A stretch of 64,000 nt of DNA, taken from NCBI RefSeq assembly GCF_034702125.1, contig NC_085873.1:53508352-53572351 (forward strand), in the 5' to 3' direction. Made by a program: the position numbers and the translations under genes. Source of the DNA: Engraulis encrasicolus. Taxonomy: Eukaryota > Chordata > Actinopteri > Clupeiformes > Engraulidae. Under the pieces are notes generated by a model, which saw only the letters and a program-made list of their open reading frames with translations, made no database searches and was not told where the DNA came from. Positions 45,286 to 58,611 of this stretch are shown here, piece by piece; position 1 is the stretch's first letter, and every line of letters starts with the position of its first letter.

Positions 45286-45396
45286 GTAATGACTATGCTC
45301 TGTCTGTCTGACTGTTTATACTGTCTGCCTGTCTGTCTGCCTGTCTGTTATACTGTCTGTCTGTACTGTCTGTCTATCTGTTTGTTTATTTAGTCA

Positions 45397-45470
<74 letters not shown>

Positions 45471-46383
45471 GAATTCATTTATAATGCCTTGTCTGTCTGC
45501 TGTATTCTCTATCTATCTATTCTCTATCTATCTTCTATCACATCCCTTCTGCTGTTAACTGTATCTACCAATTCCTCTATCTGACTATCCCTTCTTCTCT
45601 CCCTGTTTAGTTCTCACTTTCTCTCTATCCCCCTCTACTCCTCTCTTTCTCTCTATCCCCCTCTCCTCTACATTTGCTTTCCCTCGTCTGCCTTTCTTAC
45701 CTCCCATCTGGAATCCAAGCTTGTCCTTGAGTGAATTACAGACATAATCATTTGAGTGTGAATTCATTTGCATTAAGTGTGTGAGAATGGGAGTGAGATG
45801 TCTTTCCAAAGATAGAAGAGTTGCAGCTCTGCCAAAAGTAGCAGATTAAAATGCAGATATGCAGATATGCTGTTTCTATCCAAATGTTGACATGCAGATA
45901 TGCTGTCTATATCCAAATGCAGATATTCCGTCTTTATCCAAATGTTGACATGCAGATATGCTGTCTATATCCAAATGCAGATATTCCGTCTTTATCCAAA
46001 TGTTGACATGCAGATATGCTGTTTCTATCCAAATGCAGATATGCTGTCTATATCCAAATGCAGATATGCCGTCTCTATCCAAATGTTGACATGCAGATAT
46101 GCCGTTTCTATCCAAATGTTGGATTCCGTTGCAAACTTCGACATACTGAAGCATTAGATACTGATAATGTCATCATCCTTCTTTGGAGCTTGTTGTCACA
46201 TCTCGTCTCCCAGTATCCCTCTCGACAGCTGATATTCCTGATTCAGACCTTCTACCTACTACACGTACAAAATTGCCCCGACAGGAAGATGAATTGAATC
46301 AGAAAATTGGATCGAACTCGCCATAACAGACGCCTCTTTGGAGACGGTTGTTTGTTTGTTTGTTTGTTTGTTTGTTTGTTTGT

Positions 46384-46423
<40 letters not shown>

Positions 46424-46440
46424 ATAACGAGTTGGAATAA
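45286..46440. repeat. Intron part with TCTG, 24-27-bp and TTTG/TTTA arrays
   Basis: A (TCTG)n run covers 45393-45466. A minisatellite of about 11 alternating units, built on 'gcagatatgctgtctatatc' and 'caaatgttgacat', covers 45846-46122. TTTG (46346-46383) and TTTA (46384-46422) tetramer runs follow. CT-rich sequence lies between them. Confidence 0.9.
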
Positions 46441-46499
46441 GGATTATGGGTGATGTGCATCTGAAAGCTCTGGACTACACTAGAGAACAGGAGCAGCAG

Positions 46500-47330
<831 letters not shown>

Positions 47331-47565
47331 GATGCAAATGATCTCTGCTATGTGATCCACCTTTAAGCAGGCAGTCGGCACACTCGAGTTACACACTGTA
47401 TGACTTGGGGAGAGAACGTTCCCGTGGACACTGAATTCCGCCGCAGATGCTCAAGGGCTGTCCTTGTTTGGCTTTTTTTTTATTATGTGAGCCAGTTGGG
47501 CTAATGCCTACGTCAACTCATTTACTGTATCCTGCCTTGGCTTTTTTAGCCTTTGTTGTTGGTGG

Positions 47566-47620
47566 GATCTTCTTAACTTAAACCTGGTTTACTCCTGAAC
47601 CAACTTCTTAGTATCGGCCC
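47566..47620 (-). mobile_element. Harbinger-like MITE fragment
   Basis: 'cttcttaacttaaacctggt' and 'cttcttagtatcggcccc' match the right arm of the MITE ending at 41998, with a few differences. Only this arm is present. Confidence 0.6.
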
Positions 47621-47689
47621 CATTCCAGCAGGTGCATTGTGCCTGTTCTGCCCTTGGCAAAGGGGGCCATGCCCACGACTCCATGAAAC

Positions 47690-49195
47690 AATTGAGTGCA
47701 ATTGACTGTCTCTTCACAATTGATGGCATTGGGGATAACAGGTGGAGGCAGCATGCTCTTTGGAGCCCACATTACCACCCAGACACAATACATAGGATGC
47801 ATGTCAGATCATACAAGACATCACAAGCTATAGGGACCATCGTGCCAACAGATCCACAGCTTCTGACGGAAAAGCTAAAGACTTCTTTGCCTATTTTGAA
47901 ACAGTAAAACTGCAGTATTTATCTGCTGTGCCTTGACGGCCACTTGATTCTTACTCCACTCAACTAGCTATTTCAGAAGGAGCACAACATCAGAAAGATG
48001 TTCCTAAGATGGAAGTCTCTGCATGATCCTCACCAGAATCTTAAGCCACTCGCTAGAAGTGTGGAGCAGAGATGCTGAGCGCTCTTCTTTGTTGAATAAG
48101 GTTAACTCCAGTATGACAGTGCTCTTGAAGTCAAAAGACAAAGTCCAATCCTCAAAATGTAATGGTCGTAGGGCCTACTTCTGCCAAGTCTTGCATGGAG
48201 ACAAGGAGTTATCCCATCCTTCCTGAAATCACCCATAAGTATTACAGAGCTAACAAAGTCTCCTCCAGGACCTATGCTGTTTTGCGGTTGTGTATTGAAA
48301 GACCCGATCACCAGAGATGCCTCACTCCACTTTGGTCCAAGCCACCTGGGGCAAGTTCATCATTCCTGACATTGCCATTACTAAACTGGACACTAAACCT
48401 GGATCATGGATCCCAACCTGCAGCTGCTCGATTGAGAACCTGCTGATGTAATGTATTGTAGGGACATTATAGTAAGGGACATGCACCATGGTGGAAAGAG
48501 AGAGGCTACCAAAGTACCTTTCAGAAGGCAACAAAGGGCTACAAAGGGATCATAGTATATCATCCGCAGCTCATCATTAAAGGCAGCTCTATCTGCTCTG
48601 CTCAGCTCTGCTCTGCTCTGCTCTGCTCTGCTCAGCTCCCACTCTGGCTTTGATCTGTTTGACCTGCTGGCCTCAGGGAGCCGCAACAGAACAAGGAGGA
48701 ACTGACTCCGGAACACATTTCCATCCCCAAAAGCCATCACCACTCTGAACTTACTTCTTAACAGTAAATTACTTCTCGTAATTGACCTTCCGCACATAAA
48801 TATCCAGTGCTATTTTAATACTGTCATACCTGTATAGGATTTAATGTGCAATGACCCACAGTACATATTACACTGCATTGCACCTTGAAACAGTCTATGT
48901 AGTGTGCAGTGCAGTGCAGAGTAGTGCAACCTATTCAGTATAGTGTTGTAAATCTGTCATCTACATGGTACAGCTGCACTGGAGAAGGAACTATTTCAAA
49001 TCTGACTTGACATGACTGTACTTGGTGACAATAGACCTCTATTGGTCTACTTTGGTGATAGTTAATCATCTACTATCTATAACACAATATAGTTCGTTTT
49101 TCTTCTCTTTCTCTAATCTTAACCACATTGAATGACCATTATGTATGATAATGTGCTATATAAGTAACTTTGATTGATTGATTGATTGATTGATA
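47690..49195 (+). mobile_element. Degraded CR1/L2-group LINE, 3' part
   Basis: Stop-ridden conceptual translation still shows pieces of a LINE polymerase. Near 47800-47905 one frame resembles the 'QxITSYR...FFAYFE' linker between endonuclease and RT. Near 48640-48765 another resembles the C-terminal 'FDLxDLLxSGxR...' to 'KAITTLN' segment. A 3' region with 'gtgctatataagtaactttg' ends in a (GATT)n tail at 49172-49192. A (CTCTG)n run at 48594-48633 interrupts it. Older than the LINE at 28480. Confidence 0.6.
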
Positions 49196-49324
49196 TTCTA
49201 GTCCGGTCTAGTCTATTCTGTCCTATTCTATTCTAGTCTAGTCTAGTAGTTTGCCAGTGAGTTAGCGTTGTCTAGTAGTCAGTGGGGGGTGTCTTATCAA
49301 GGTCATGGGAGGGCATGCATCACA

Positions 49325-49440
49325 GAGTCCCATGTCAGCACCAACAGTAGCAGTAACCTCTTTTATCCATGTCAGCACCAACAGTAGCAGTAACCTCTTT
49401 TATCCATGTCAGCACCAACAGTAGTAGGAACCTCTTTTCA
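49325..49440. repeat. 36-bp tandem repeat, three copies
   Basis: The unit contains 'ccatgtcagcaccaacagta' followed by 'acctcttttat'. CTCCT-rich sequence follows at 49620-49745 and a GT run at 49830-49870. Confidence 0.85.
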
Positions 49441-49837
49441 TAATCCCTTCATTCCATTTAATTCTCACTTGTTTGTGGAATCAAACAGAATCTGTAATGA
49501 ATATTAGGGAGCGGCTCCTGGCCCTGCGCTGCATAAATCGATGTTATCTGATGCCAGCTTGTTGCGTACGCATGACTAATGCCTCTCCTCACCTCGCCTC
49601 ACTCCGCTCTACTCCTCCATCCTGCCTCTCCTCTCCTCTCCTCTCCTCTCCTGTCCTTTCCTGCCCTCTCCTCTCCTCTCCTGTCCTTTCCTGTCCTCTC
49701 CTCTCCTCTCCTCTCCTTTCCTCTGCTCTCCTCTCCTCTCCTCAATCTGTTCTCCTGCCCCTAATGCCTCTCCTCTCCTCTTCTCTCCTCACTGTGTCAT
49801 CTGGGTTCTTTCTTCTGTCTGAGCGTCCGTGTGTGCG

Positions 49838-49875
<38 letters not shown>

Positions 49876-50302
49876 TCCTCATTCATATTTTCACAGGATG
49901 TTCATAAAAGAATCTTGGAGAGAGAGAGAGAGTGTATGTGTTTGTGTGTGTTTGTATCTGTCTTCGTGCTCGTTGGCGTGCGTGTGTACACGTGTTCTCG
50001 TTCATATGCTTGTAATCTGCCTTATTGTAGCATTTCAGGCTGAGGGGGATAACGAGGTCGTCTGCTTTCCAGTGTTTAATGCTTGTTTATTTGTTTGTTG
50101 TGTGTTTGGTGTTTAAATGTTTACCCTGAAGTAAGAGCTTGCACATCCAAACAATTGAGCTGGGAGCAGGACAAACAATTAACCAGATAAAAAGAGAAAA
50201 GTCCACTTCAACCAGGATTATTTTGCTCCCACTTTTCCGTGATGTTTCGGATGAAAACCCTTCTTCAGACGTAGACGTCTACTGGTTAATGTTTCTCTGC
50301 AG

Positions 50303-50422
50303 TGGTCTGAGGATCCGTGTGCTGCCCACCTCACCCAGCGAGACGGCTGCCAGGCCTCCACCCAGTGCCAGCTCAAAGACCACCTCTACCAGGAGATCAT
50401 CAACTACTTTGACAAGGGAAAG
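50303..50422 (+). CDS. dock1: DOCK1-like exon, end of DHR-2 lobe A
   Basis: A 120-nt, 40-codon exon from 'tctctgcag' to 'gtaaag', phase 0 at both ends. It encodes WSEDPCAAHLTQRDGCQAST and ends LYQEIINYFDKGK. The WSED-C-AHLTQRDG wording fits DOCK1, whereas DOCK2 and DOCK5 differ. Some substitutions in the middle (TQCQLKDH) are milder than paralogue differences. Confidence 0.94.
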
Positions 50423-50584
50423 GTAAAGATGGAGAAAACCTCATCTGTAGCCAATGCCACCATGAATGAATGATTTCCAACTGTGTTCCCACACAACTAT
50501 ATTTACAAAAAAAAACAATTAAACATCTTCTCAGCTAAATGTACGTCATCATATTCTCAGATGAAGGTGTTTGTCCTGAGCAGG

Positions 50585-50745
50585 GTTCTTGGTCAGGGAT
50601 CCTCTTGGTCAGGAGATCATCTTGGTCAGGAGATCATCTTGGTCAGGAGATCATCTTGGTCAGGAGATCTTATTGGTCAGGAGATCATCTTGGTCAGGAG
50701 ATCTTATTGGTCAGGAGATCTTCTTGGTCAGGAGATCTTGTTGGC
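50585..50745. repeat. 16/17-bp tandem repeat, about ten copies
   Basis: The unit is 'ggtcaggagatcatctt' with 'tta' variants. It begins about 160 bp after the 50303-50422 donor. Confidence 0.9.
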
Positions 50746-50784
50746 TCTGCTTTGATTCGGTGAAGTACTGAGCACCTGTCAGGA

Positions 50785-50935
50785 TGGGGCGAGCTGAGTG
50801 GAGTTCTAAACAGGCACAGCAGAGGGCACCTATGATGTCAACAGTGGAGTTTTAAACAGGCACAGTAGAGGGCACCTATGATGAGCTGAGTGGAGTTCTA
50901 AACAGGCACAGCAGAGGGCACCTATGATGACAAAA
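50785..50935. repeat. About 50-bp repeat, three copies
   Basis: The unit contains 'gtggagttctaaacaggcac' and 'agcagagggcacctatgatg'. The middle copy lacks part of the front. A GT tract (51014-51062) and a CT tract (51238-51280) follow. Confidence 0.85.
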
Positions 50936-51014
50936 CAGAAAGCCCTTTAGTCCTTTCATTGGCAGCAGCGTGTAGATGGTTGTCAAAAGTTCCGAAATGT
51001 GGAGAAGAAGCAGC

Positions 51015-51067
<53 letters not shown>

Positions 51068-51236
51068 CGTGTGTGTGTGTGTCTCTGTCAAGATCCCCCT
51101 TCCTCTTCACCTTGCCCAGGCCAGCCAATGCAAATGATCTTTTGATTTTGTTGCCCTTCCTTAAAGGGGTCAGATAGCTGACCTGAATGGCAACGAGACG
51201 CTGCTCTACTCTAAGGGGTGGAGGGTGGATGGGTAG

Positions 51237-51283
<47 letters not shown>

Positions 51284-51289
51284 GATGGA

Positions 51290-52500
51290 GAGAGTCAGGG
51301 TGCTTTGTGATGGTGTTGCTGCAGATGACCGTCTCTTTTCTTCTGTTATCAGTATCAGCTCTGCGGAAGCTGTTATAAAGTCCAGACTGCTTTTAGCCCT
51401 CCTTCCTTCTGATCACTATCTTTTTATTCGTCCTTTTATGTCTCCATGTGTCATGGTCATTTTTCTTTCCTCGTCTTTTTGTACCATTAGTCACATTTGT
51501 ATTGGTCGTAGCCTCTTACTGCAGCAGGGGTCGCCGACGACCCTATTCACTTGCTGAAAATGCTTAACTATATAATAACAGCATTGCTATGGCATTACAG
51601 AGAGCCATAGTGTTTCGCTAAGGGGTTAAGCGATTTCCTAGGATTTATAGGGATTAAAGTTTTCGATTGCCTTGTTTTTGGATTTCAATAAAAATTTACC
51701 AAACTTTTTTTTTTTCTTCATGGTTATGCAGTTGGCCATGCAGGTTTGCTGCAACTTCGCCAAACTGCTTTGATTATCATGACTTATTATATTATTGTTT
51801 ACATTTTCTTTGGTTTAAGTTTAAACTGCAAATCCCCATTGGCCTTCGTAGAACAATGCAAACAGCCCGCATAGAGAAGTGAGGAGTGGCAAAGCATGTA
51901 GATGTAACTTGGAGTCACAGGAGCTCATTGTCCCCTGTAATGATTTATTTGTCTCTCTCTTTTCAATCTGTTTACTGTGTGTCTGCATTTCCCTGGGGTG
52001 TGGTGGGCTACTGGGCCTCTATTCTGCATCGCTGTAGGAAATAGGAATTCAATATTCTGACAGCAACCACGAGAAAGTAAACACTTACGTATTGCTGTTT
52101 CTGTTTCATTTTCTGTTCTACTTCAGATAGTATTCCACTAGAGTATTCAGAGCTTAATCCAAGATGTTTAGTATTCCTTTCCAATAGACATGAATGGTGT
52201 AGGGGGTAGAGGAGATTATCCATCTCTCTCTCTAGGGACACCACTCCACTGACCTTATATTAGCTCTCCTCAGCTCTTATTAGTGCATGTCGCCATTGAC
52301 TGTAGAAAAAGACTAAGCCACCTGCTTAACCATTCATCCTGATCGAAATCGACCTGACACAGTTGATATTAACGTGTATTGCCCTGTTCGTTTCTGAAAT
52401 TCAATTGACAGTGTGAAGAAATGTAGCATGTTGGATGTTGGGCTTTAAATTTCTTCACTGGGCTTCTTGTCATATGTAAGTCATTGGAAGAGATTTTGCC
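51290..52500. other. Intron, little recognisable
   Basis: A possible single hAT-type end, 'caggggtcgccgacgacc', starts near 51524. Its partner was not found. The rest is unremarkable. Confidence 0.4.
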
Positions 52501-52529
52501 TGGTCAGCTAAAGCACGGCTCACAGCAAG

Positions 52530-52710
52530 TTGTGTGTGGAGTAGTGAGTGATGCCTGGGTTTCAGCTGGTTGTGTGTGGCGTAGTGAGTGATGCCTGGGT
52601 TTCAGCTGGTTGTGAGTGATGCCTGGGTTTCAGCTGGTTGTGTTCTTGTGCTGAGCGATGCCTGGGTTTCAGCTGGTTGTGTTCTTGTGGTGAGCGATGC
52701 CTGGGTTGAT
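52530..52710. repeat. Minisatellite, about five units
   Basis: The unit contains 'gatgcctgggtttcagctgg' and 'ttgtg' with variable spacers ('tgtggcgtagtgagt', 'ttcttgtgctgagc'). Confidence 0.85.
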
Positions 52711-52998
52711 GCCTGCTGACTCGTCTCTCGTTTCACTGCACTGATCATACATTACTCCTCTCCACTGAAGCACCGCGGCTTCTTTCTGGCCATTAAAAGA
52801 AGTGGCTGACACCAACAACAAGGAGTAATGTGAAGCACTTCCCTCTTGCAGCTTCGACTTTGGCCCAAGTAAAGCACTATGTTTCAGAGTTGGCAGCAGC
52901 AGCAACATTGAAGCATCAGCATCAGCAGCAGCATTGAAGGCCCAGGTAAAGTGACGCAGTTCAGAGTTGTCATGGCGATGTTTGTGTTTACATTCCAG

Positions 52999-53088
52999 AT
53001 GTGGGAGGAGGCCATCATCCTGGGCAAGGAGCTGGCGGAGCAGTATGAAAACGAGATGTTTGACTTCGAGCAGCTCAGCGCATTGTTG
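52999..53088 (+). CDS. dock1: DOCK1-like exon, DHR-2 lobe A/B junction
   Basis: A 90-nt exon from 'cattccag' to 'gtatgt', phase 0 at both ends. It encodes [20 protein letters not shown] and then [10 protein letters not shown]. The segment is a helical hairpin conserved in DOCK1. Upstream, 'cagcagcag' triplets and a duplicated 'cagcattgaag' lie within 100 bp but do not copy the acceptor. Confidence 0.94.
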
Positions 53089-53102
53089 GTATGTGCTTTT
53101 CC

Positions 53103-53190
53103 CATTACATTACATTACACTTAGCTGACACTTTTAACCAAAGCTACTTACAGTTATTAACAGGGTATTGTTTCAGTCCCTCCATGGGAT
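53103..53190 (-). mobile_element. SINE tail fragment, minus orientation
   Basis: 'cattacattacattacactt' followed by 'agctgacacttttaaccaaa' and 'acagggtattg' matches the 3' end of the SINE at 28078-28327. The tRNA-like head is absent. Confidence 0.7.
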
Positions 53191-53323
53191 AGTCCTCACC
53201 ACGCTCCCCCCTGAAGCTGCCATTCTCTACGGCCTCAGCTCATCTTTTCCATTTCTCTTTTGTAGAGTAGCATGATATGGCATCCCTTGGGGTCCGTCAG
53301 TCCGTTTCTTCACTAAATGTGTG

Positions 53324-53329
<6 letters not shown>

Positions 53330-53365
<36 letters not shown>

Positions 53366-53425
53366 TGTGTGCGTGCGTGGTTCGTGCGTGCGTGCGTGCG
53401 TGCGTGCGTGCGTGTGTGTGTGTTT
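53330..53425. repeat. GT/GTGC tract abutting an exon
   Basis: A (GT)n then (GTGC)n run ends only about 10 bp before the acceptor of exon 53436 and takes the place of a typical polypyrimidine region, leaving just 'tgttttcctctacag'. Confidence 0.9.
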
Positions 53426-53435
53426 TCCTCTACAG

Positions 53436-53540
53436 CGAAAGCAAGCTCAGTTCTATGAGAACATTGTGAAGGTGATTCGGCCGAAGCCTGACTACTTTGC
53501 GGTGGGATACCACGGCCTGGGTTTCCCCTCCTTCCTCAGG
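53436..53540 (+). CDS. dock1: DOCK1-like exon, DHR-2 lobe B start
   Basis: A 105-nt exon from 'ctctacag' to 'gtaagt', phase 0 at both ends, 35 codons. It starts [20 protein letters not shown] and ends [15 protein letters not shown]. The FYENI and YFAVGY-G-GFPSFLR blocks are signatures of the lobe that contacts the GTPase in DOCK-A proteins. The usual tyrosine before G-GFP is histidine here. Confidence 0.94.
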
Positions 53541-53877
53541 GTAAGTCAGCACCCCCTCCCACCAGGAGTCATGGAGGTCTTTCTGCTAACAGGAAAAGTA
53601 ACTTGGGGCAACATTGGGGGGGAAAGAGAAGAACTACAGGTCTCCTACACGCTTCCCATCCTTTCTCCCTCTCTCTGTGTCAATATTTTAGTGCCTGTTG
53701 CAGTTGTCAACCTCAAATCTGTTGGGAAGTTGAGAAAAAAAACATTGTGCAGAAATGAAACAGGTTTCTTTCTACAGTCTCCTGACCTCTGTTTCAAATG
53801 AAAACATTTACCTCGGAAGTAGTGAGTACCTGCTCTGACAGCCTTGGGTGAAAAAGAAAATGAACAATTCTTTAATC

Positions 53878-54140
53878 AGGGGGTGTCGAACTGAAATTCA
53901 AAAATTATAGGTTGAGTTCAATATTTATTTAGAAATGCTCTGATCTTGTGCATGTACACTCTGTAGGCGAATAGGCCTAACACAAATACGCATTATGTGC
54001 TTTCATGTGCTGCAAAAAATGATGCCTTCAAGTCATATTTCTATATATTGACGGTTGTATGTGGGCAAAATGCTATTTGTGTTTGAAATGATCTTGCTGG
54101 CCAAGTAAGATGACAGCACAGGCCAGATTTGGCCCCAGAA
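53878..54140 (+). mobile_element. Possible hAT-like remnant
   Basis: 'cagggggtgtcgaactgaaa' near the start and 'aggccagatttggcccc' near the end resemble a widespread hAT MITE type. Neither inverted ends nor a duplication could be confirmed. Confidence 0.35.
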
Positions 54141-55370
54141 CTTTCATTTGGGTTCTCTTAGTTAATCAATGGGTCAGTTTCAAAGCAATTGGCCTCTGGC
54201 ACAGGGGTGATGACAGACTTCATACAGAAAGGCATTTATGTTTGTTTGATTGATTGATTGATTGATCAATGGTATTGTTATTATTAATTTGATTGATTCA
54301 GGATTTGACCAGCCTTGCACAAAAATGCTTATGTTATCAGGTCTATAGTACTATTTAGATATGCATCTACTACTCTCCCTAAAGTCATTTGCTGTTCCAT
54401 CTAAAATGTATTAGCAGCTGTGATTAAAATATTCATGTGTGGATATTAATCAAATACTATTTGATGAAAGATGGCCCCCAGATTTCAATCTTAGATACGG
54501 TTCAGGCCGTTTAACATTGGCCAGACTGAATGGGACAAAGCTAATAGAGAGCAAGTCTTTTGGGGTGACCTGTCCCCAGTGGAATGTCTGAATGCGTTGC
54601 CATGGCACCTGGCGTGGGTGGTGGTTTATTGCAGAGTTGCCGTGGAGATGAAGACTCAACACCCCCGGCGACTCCAGCGCTCCACCACGGAAATCCTTTT
54701 TTCATGTGGATTGTATTTTGGAGAAACCCCTGCAACTATAGATTAATGGATCTCTTATCTCTCCTCGCCCTCCTCCATTCTTCAGTCCCATTCTCTATTC
54801 TTTATCTTTCTCTCCTCCTCTCAATTTCTCTCATTCACTCCTTTTCTAGTCTTTTACTGTTTTCCCTGGTGGAAAAGCTCACCTATGTTAACTTTCAGAA
54901 GAGATGAATGGCTTTCTCTTGCACAGTACATAAGTAAGTTGTTATAATGGGCAGTCTAGGTACTTCTCTTCTTGTGTTTGCCCACGTTTGTGTTCAAGGT
55001 CACAGTATAGTTCCTCTTTGTTTTCTGCCATACTTTTATTATTGTTCAGTTTAGGACTCGCAGTATGAGGAATATTGCATTACATTTGGCTTTATTGCTG
55101 TTAAAAGCAAATAGCTATCAAGCCAACTTAGTGTACTACTAAATATGAATAAATTAGCAACCACACCAAATGACCACAATTTCATGCCCTTGTGCGCAGC
55201 AAATTTGTTAAAAGCGTGTAGCCCAGCAAGAGGGCAGCACAGCCTAATGCAGAATAATTCTGATTTCATAGACATAATAAGCTCTCAATTTAAAGGTTTA
55301 TATTACCTGAAACTTTAGATACAGCTGTTTTCAAATGAGTTTCTCTATGAAATAACTGTTGTAATTACAA
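54141..55370. other. Intron, no feature recognised
   Basis: A short (GATT)n run at 54246-54266 may be a LINE tail. Pyrimidine-rich sequence lies at 54755-54850. No coding or element boundary was identified. Confidence 0.45.
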
Positions 55371-55389
55371 GCAATATGCAGTTTTTAGG

Positions 55390-55640
55390 TAGAGTAGAGT
55401 CTAGTAGAGCAGAGTAGAGTAGAGAAGAGTACAATTTCAACTTCAACTTTTCAACTTTATTGTCCCCAAAAGGGGCGATTAAGTGTACAGCAAGACATAA
55501 GCATATATAGACAGCAACAACATATACCACAGGACAGACATAAAGTAGAGTGGTCAATAAAATGTTAAAATGACGATAAATATGGTTATAAGAAATATAA
55601 AAGCACATAATGAATAAATAAAATAAATAAAATAAATAAA
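55390..55640 (-). mobile_element. CR1/L2-group LINE 3' end, minus orientation
   Basis: On the minus strand the segment ends '...ggggacaataaagttgaa' followed by a (AAGTTG)-like tail and AGAGT-type pentamers (55390-55430 on the + strand). The polyadenylation-like 'aataaa' next to a simple tail is the pattern of this LINE group. The tail resembles the one at 25972-26200. Confidence 0.65.
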
Positions 55641-56062
55641 TAAAACAAAGGTAAGGGTAAGGTGTTGAGGTTTAAAGCCTGTTTGAAAGACTGCCATTCC
55701 ACATCGTCAAGCTACTTGATAAAACAGAGCAATGATCATCAGACACGTTTTGGTGAGAGATATTTTTTTCTGATATGACAGACAGGATGTCATAATAAAT
55801 TCACTACCAAACTTATTCTAAATCAGATGAATAAGGGATGCACTGATAGCCTGGCTCTCGCGCAGACCCTTAGTGCTTCGTGCATCTTTGTTACACTTCG
55901 TCCATCTGCGTGAGAACCAGGTTAATGCACTTTTACACAGACAATGAAACAAGTCCCCAGTCTACTCCTGTTATTGCTGCACATGAACAAAATTGACCTA
56001 CAGTACAGAACTACCAGCCTGGGCTCAATACGTTTAAAGCCCAACTTGCGACTCTTTTAAAG

Positions 56063-56180
56063 CAGGGGTGGGAAACCTTTTTCAGTCGAAGGGCCACTTC
56101 AATTTTATGAAGTCCTCCAAGGACTATTCTATGTACAATACTATGTACCCAGCCCTCGAAACATAGGTTCCCCATCCCTG
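56063..56180 (+). mobile_element. 118-bp hAT-type MITE with target duplication
   Basis: Inverted ends CAGGGGTGGGAAACCT / AGGTTCCCCATCCCTG are flanked by TTTAAAG(C) on both sides (56056-56062 and 56181-56188). An 8-bp duplication fits if one C was lost at the left junction. Confidence 0.75.
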
Positions 56181-56892
56181 TTTAAAGCCTCACTTGTGAT
56201 GTGATATGGAGAACTATTATTTAATACCAAGTCCAGTCATTATATTATTATCATATTTATCTCCAACACATTTACCAACCTCAGGTGATCTAACATGCAT
56301 GCTGCATAATACATACATCATAAACAATAAATATTGCAAGGACAGGTTTGCAGTGCAGTGCCCCACTACACCCCCCCAACAGCCAATAGAGTCATTAATA
56401 GTGGAGAAGGATTATGTGGACAAAACAAAGCCCCAGTGCTATTATTTGATCAACGTCTCTAAATGAAGAGGCCTTCCTCATAAATGCTCTTGTGCTGATG
56501 ATGAATTACTTAATTACAGATCCTCCACATAACATCTCCGCCTGGCCAACCTGGCGCCAAATTCATTTCCACCACAAATTTAGATAAATGCTGAGAGAAG
56601 TGTTTTTTATTTGTGCTCTCACGCTGCTAGTTGTGTTGTGCGGTTATCGCCCCCTTGTCAGGCGTAATAGTAAAACGTATGAAGAAATCAATAGCACTGA
56701 TAAAGGCACTTGTTTCTCCCTCCTCTGAGAATTGATTTTTGAGCAGTAGGCTTTAATGCACATGCTTATGATGCATGGCCTGCTGTTCATGTAGGCAAAG
56801 ATGTTTATATGGTGTAGTGAATACTAAACTCTGGATATGTTTATATGGTGTAGTGAATGTACTAAACTCTTAACTCTTCATCCGCCATACTA

Positions 56893-56985
56893 AGCTGATT
56901 CAGGTGTAAACCAGATTGAGTTAAGAGGTAAACCATCGTATAGAAGAGCCTGGAGTCCTCATTTTCTGAAGAAATCATTTTCTGT
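56893..56985 (+). mobile_element. Harbinger-like MITE fragment
   Basis: 'gattcaggtgtaaaccag', 'gagttaagaggtaaaccatc' and 'gagcctggagtcctcat' follow the same order as the MITE at 40287-41998. Terminal repeats are lost. Confidence 0.6.
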
Positions 56986-57711
56986 TCTAAATGTTCTGAA
57001 CAGGCTTCTAAGGGTGAATCCCATTACACCCCTTAGCCCTACGCCGATCCCCTTTGCCTTGCCTTGCTTTGCCTTCCTTTCTATGCCATCATTTCTGTTT
57101 CACTGAAAAATTGTATACTATTATATGGGTATTCTGACCAGCAACAGAATGTTTGTAGTATCACTTGCTTATCACTTTTTGTTGCCATGCAGGATTTGTT
57201 TTGTTGTGGTGAGGAGTAGACATGTTGTCCTCGGTTGATAAAGTTGTTGCTTTGACCCGTTTGGAACCTTTTGGAAGCTGCACATACTGTACATTCGCTT
57301 CAGTGCCCCGTACTGTTCAGTTGTACATTCGCTTCAGAGCCCCAAACTGTTGAGTTGTTTGGCTGCTACAAAACAAGAGCTGTCTCCAGGAAGAAAGCTG
57401 GTACTTGAAATACATGGGTGCTGCTGCTTAACTTGAACTGAAAATTAGATGACGGCTCACAAACTGTTTCTGATCCAAGTGTGGATTATGTAAATGCCAT
57501 CACAAACACTATTTCTCAGAGTTTGACTGGGATTCATGAAAATACCCCAGTCAATGAATTAAAAGGAAAAAATGGATTTGTTTTGTGCTTTTTGAAATAG
57601 ATATTAATAGTGTGAGTGAAGACATTTAGACGTGTAGACGACTTGAATATTCCTTTTAAATATCAATGAAGAAGCTCTTAATATTGCACAAATCGCCATA
57701 GTGTTAACTCC

Positions 57712-57995
57712 TACAGTAAGCACCATAAGTGCTGGGCAGTCCTTTGCAGTAGGTTCCTGGCGCTCCCCCCAGTAAGCCCCATAAGTGCTGGGTATCCCCT
57801 TGCAATAGAGGACGTTACTCCTCCAGTAAGCCCCATAAGTGCTGGGTAGCCTCTTGCAGTAGAGGCCGTAACTCCTACAGTGAGCACCATAAGCGCTGGG
57901 TAGCCTCTTGCAGTAGAGGCCTGCCCCCCCCCCCCCCTCCCGTTAGGCACCATAAGTGCTGGGCAGCCTCTTGCAGTAGATGCCTGGCGCTACAC
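57712..57995. repeat. About 47-bp minisatellite, six copies
   Basis: The unit contains 'agtaagccccataagtgctg' and 'cttgcagtaga'. Unit lengths vary and one spacer is a C-run. Confidence 0.9.
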
Positions 57996-58307
57996 CCAAC
58001 AACTAGCTGCCACATGCTGAGAATGAGGTGCTAAGTAGTCATTCCTCTCGCCTGCTCTTTGCCGATGGAGTTTTGATTAAAACGATTCAGCCATCAGCGT
58101 GCGATCTGTTGTCTGGCCAGTCTCTTGCCAGACTTCCACTCTTGTCTATCCCCCTGCTAACAAGTGCCACCCTTTCCCTTTTTCTCTTGCTGGAGCGTGC
58201 TCAATAAGCCAATTTATTTAAAGCTCTGGTCTCTCTGCCAGGTCCACAGCGACCTTGCCTCATGCTGGCGAGCAAACGCAGAACGCAAAGGCAGGAAGTG
58301 CCAGGAG

Positions 58308-58445
58308 CAGGTGCATGGTCACATCCCTGCCAGCCTAGCGCAGCGTGGTGCCCCAGGAGATGGTGCATGGTCACATCCCTGCCAGCCTAGCGCAGCGTGG
58401 GGCCCCAGGAGATGGTGCATGGTCACAGCCCTGCCAGACTAGCGC
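58308..58445. repeat. 52-bp tandem repeat, nearly three copies
   Basis: The unit contains 'ggtgcatggtcacatccctg', 'ccagcctagcgcagcgtgg' and 'gccccaggaga'. Confidence 0.9.
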
Positions 58446-58611
58446 GGGGCCCCTTGATATGCAAATTTATCCCCAACACCCCCCCCCCCCACACACACAC
58501 ACACACCCTCAGAAGTGCCAGTGTGACCGAATAAAATTCAGTATTTAAATTCAATTCCAAATGCCCTCACCAACTCCCATTCTGTTCATATTACTGCACA
58601 TATGTGTACAT

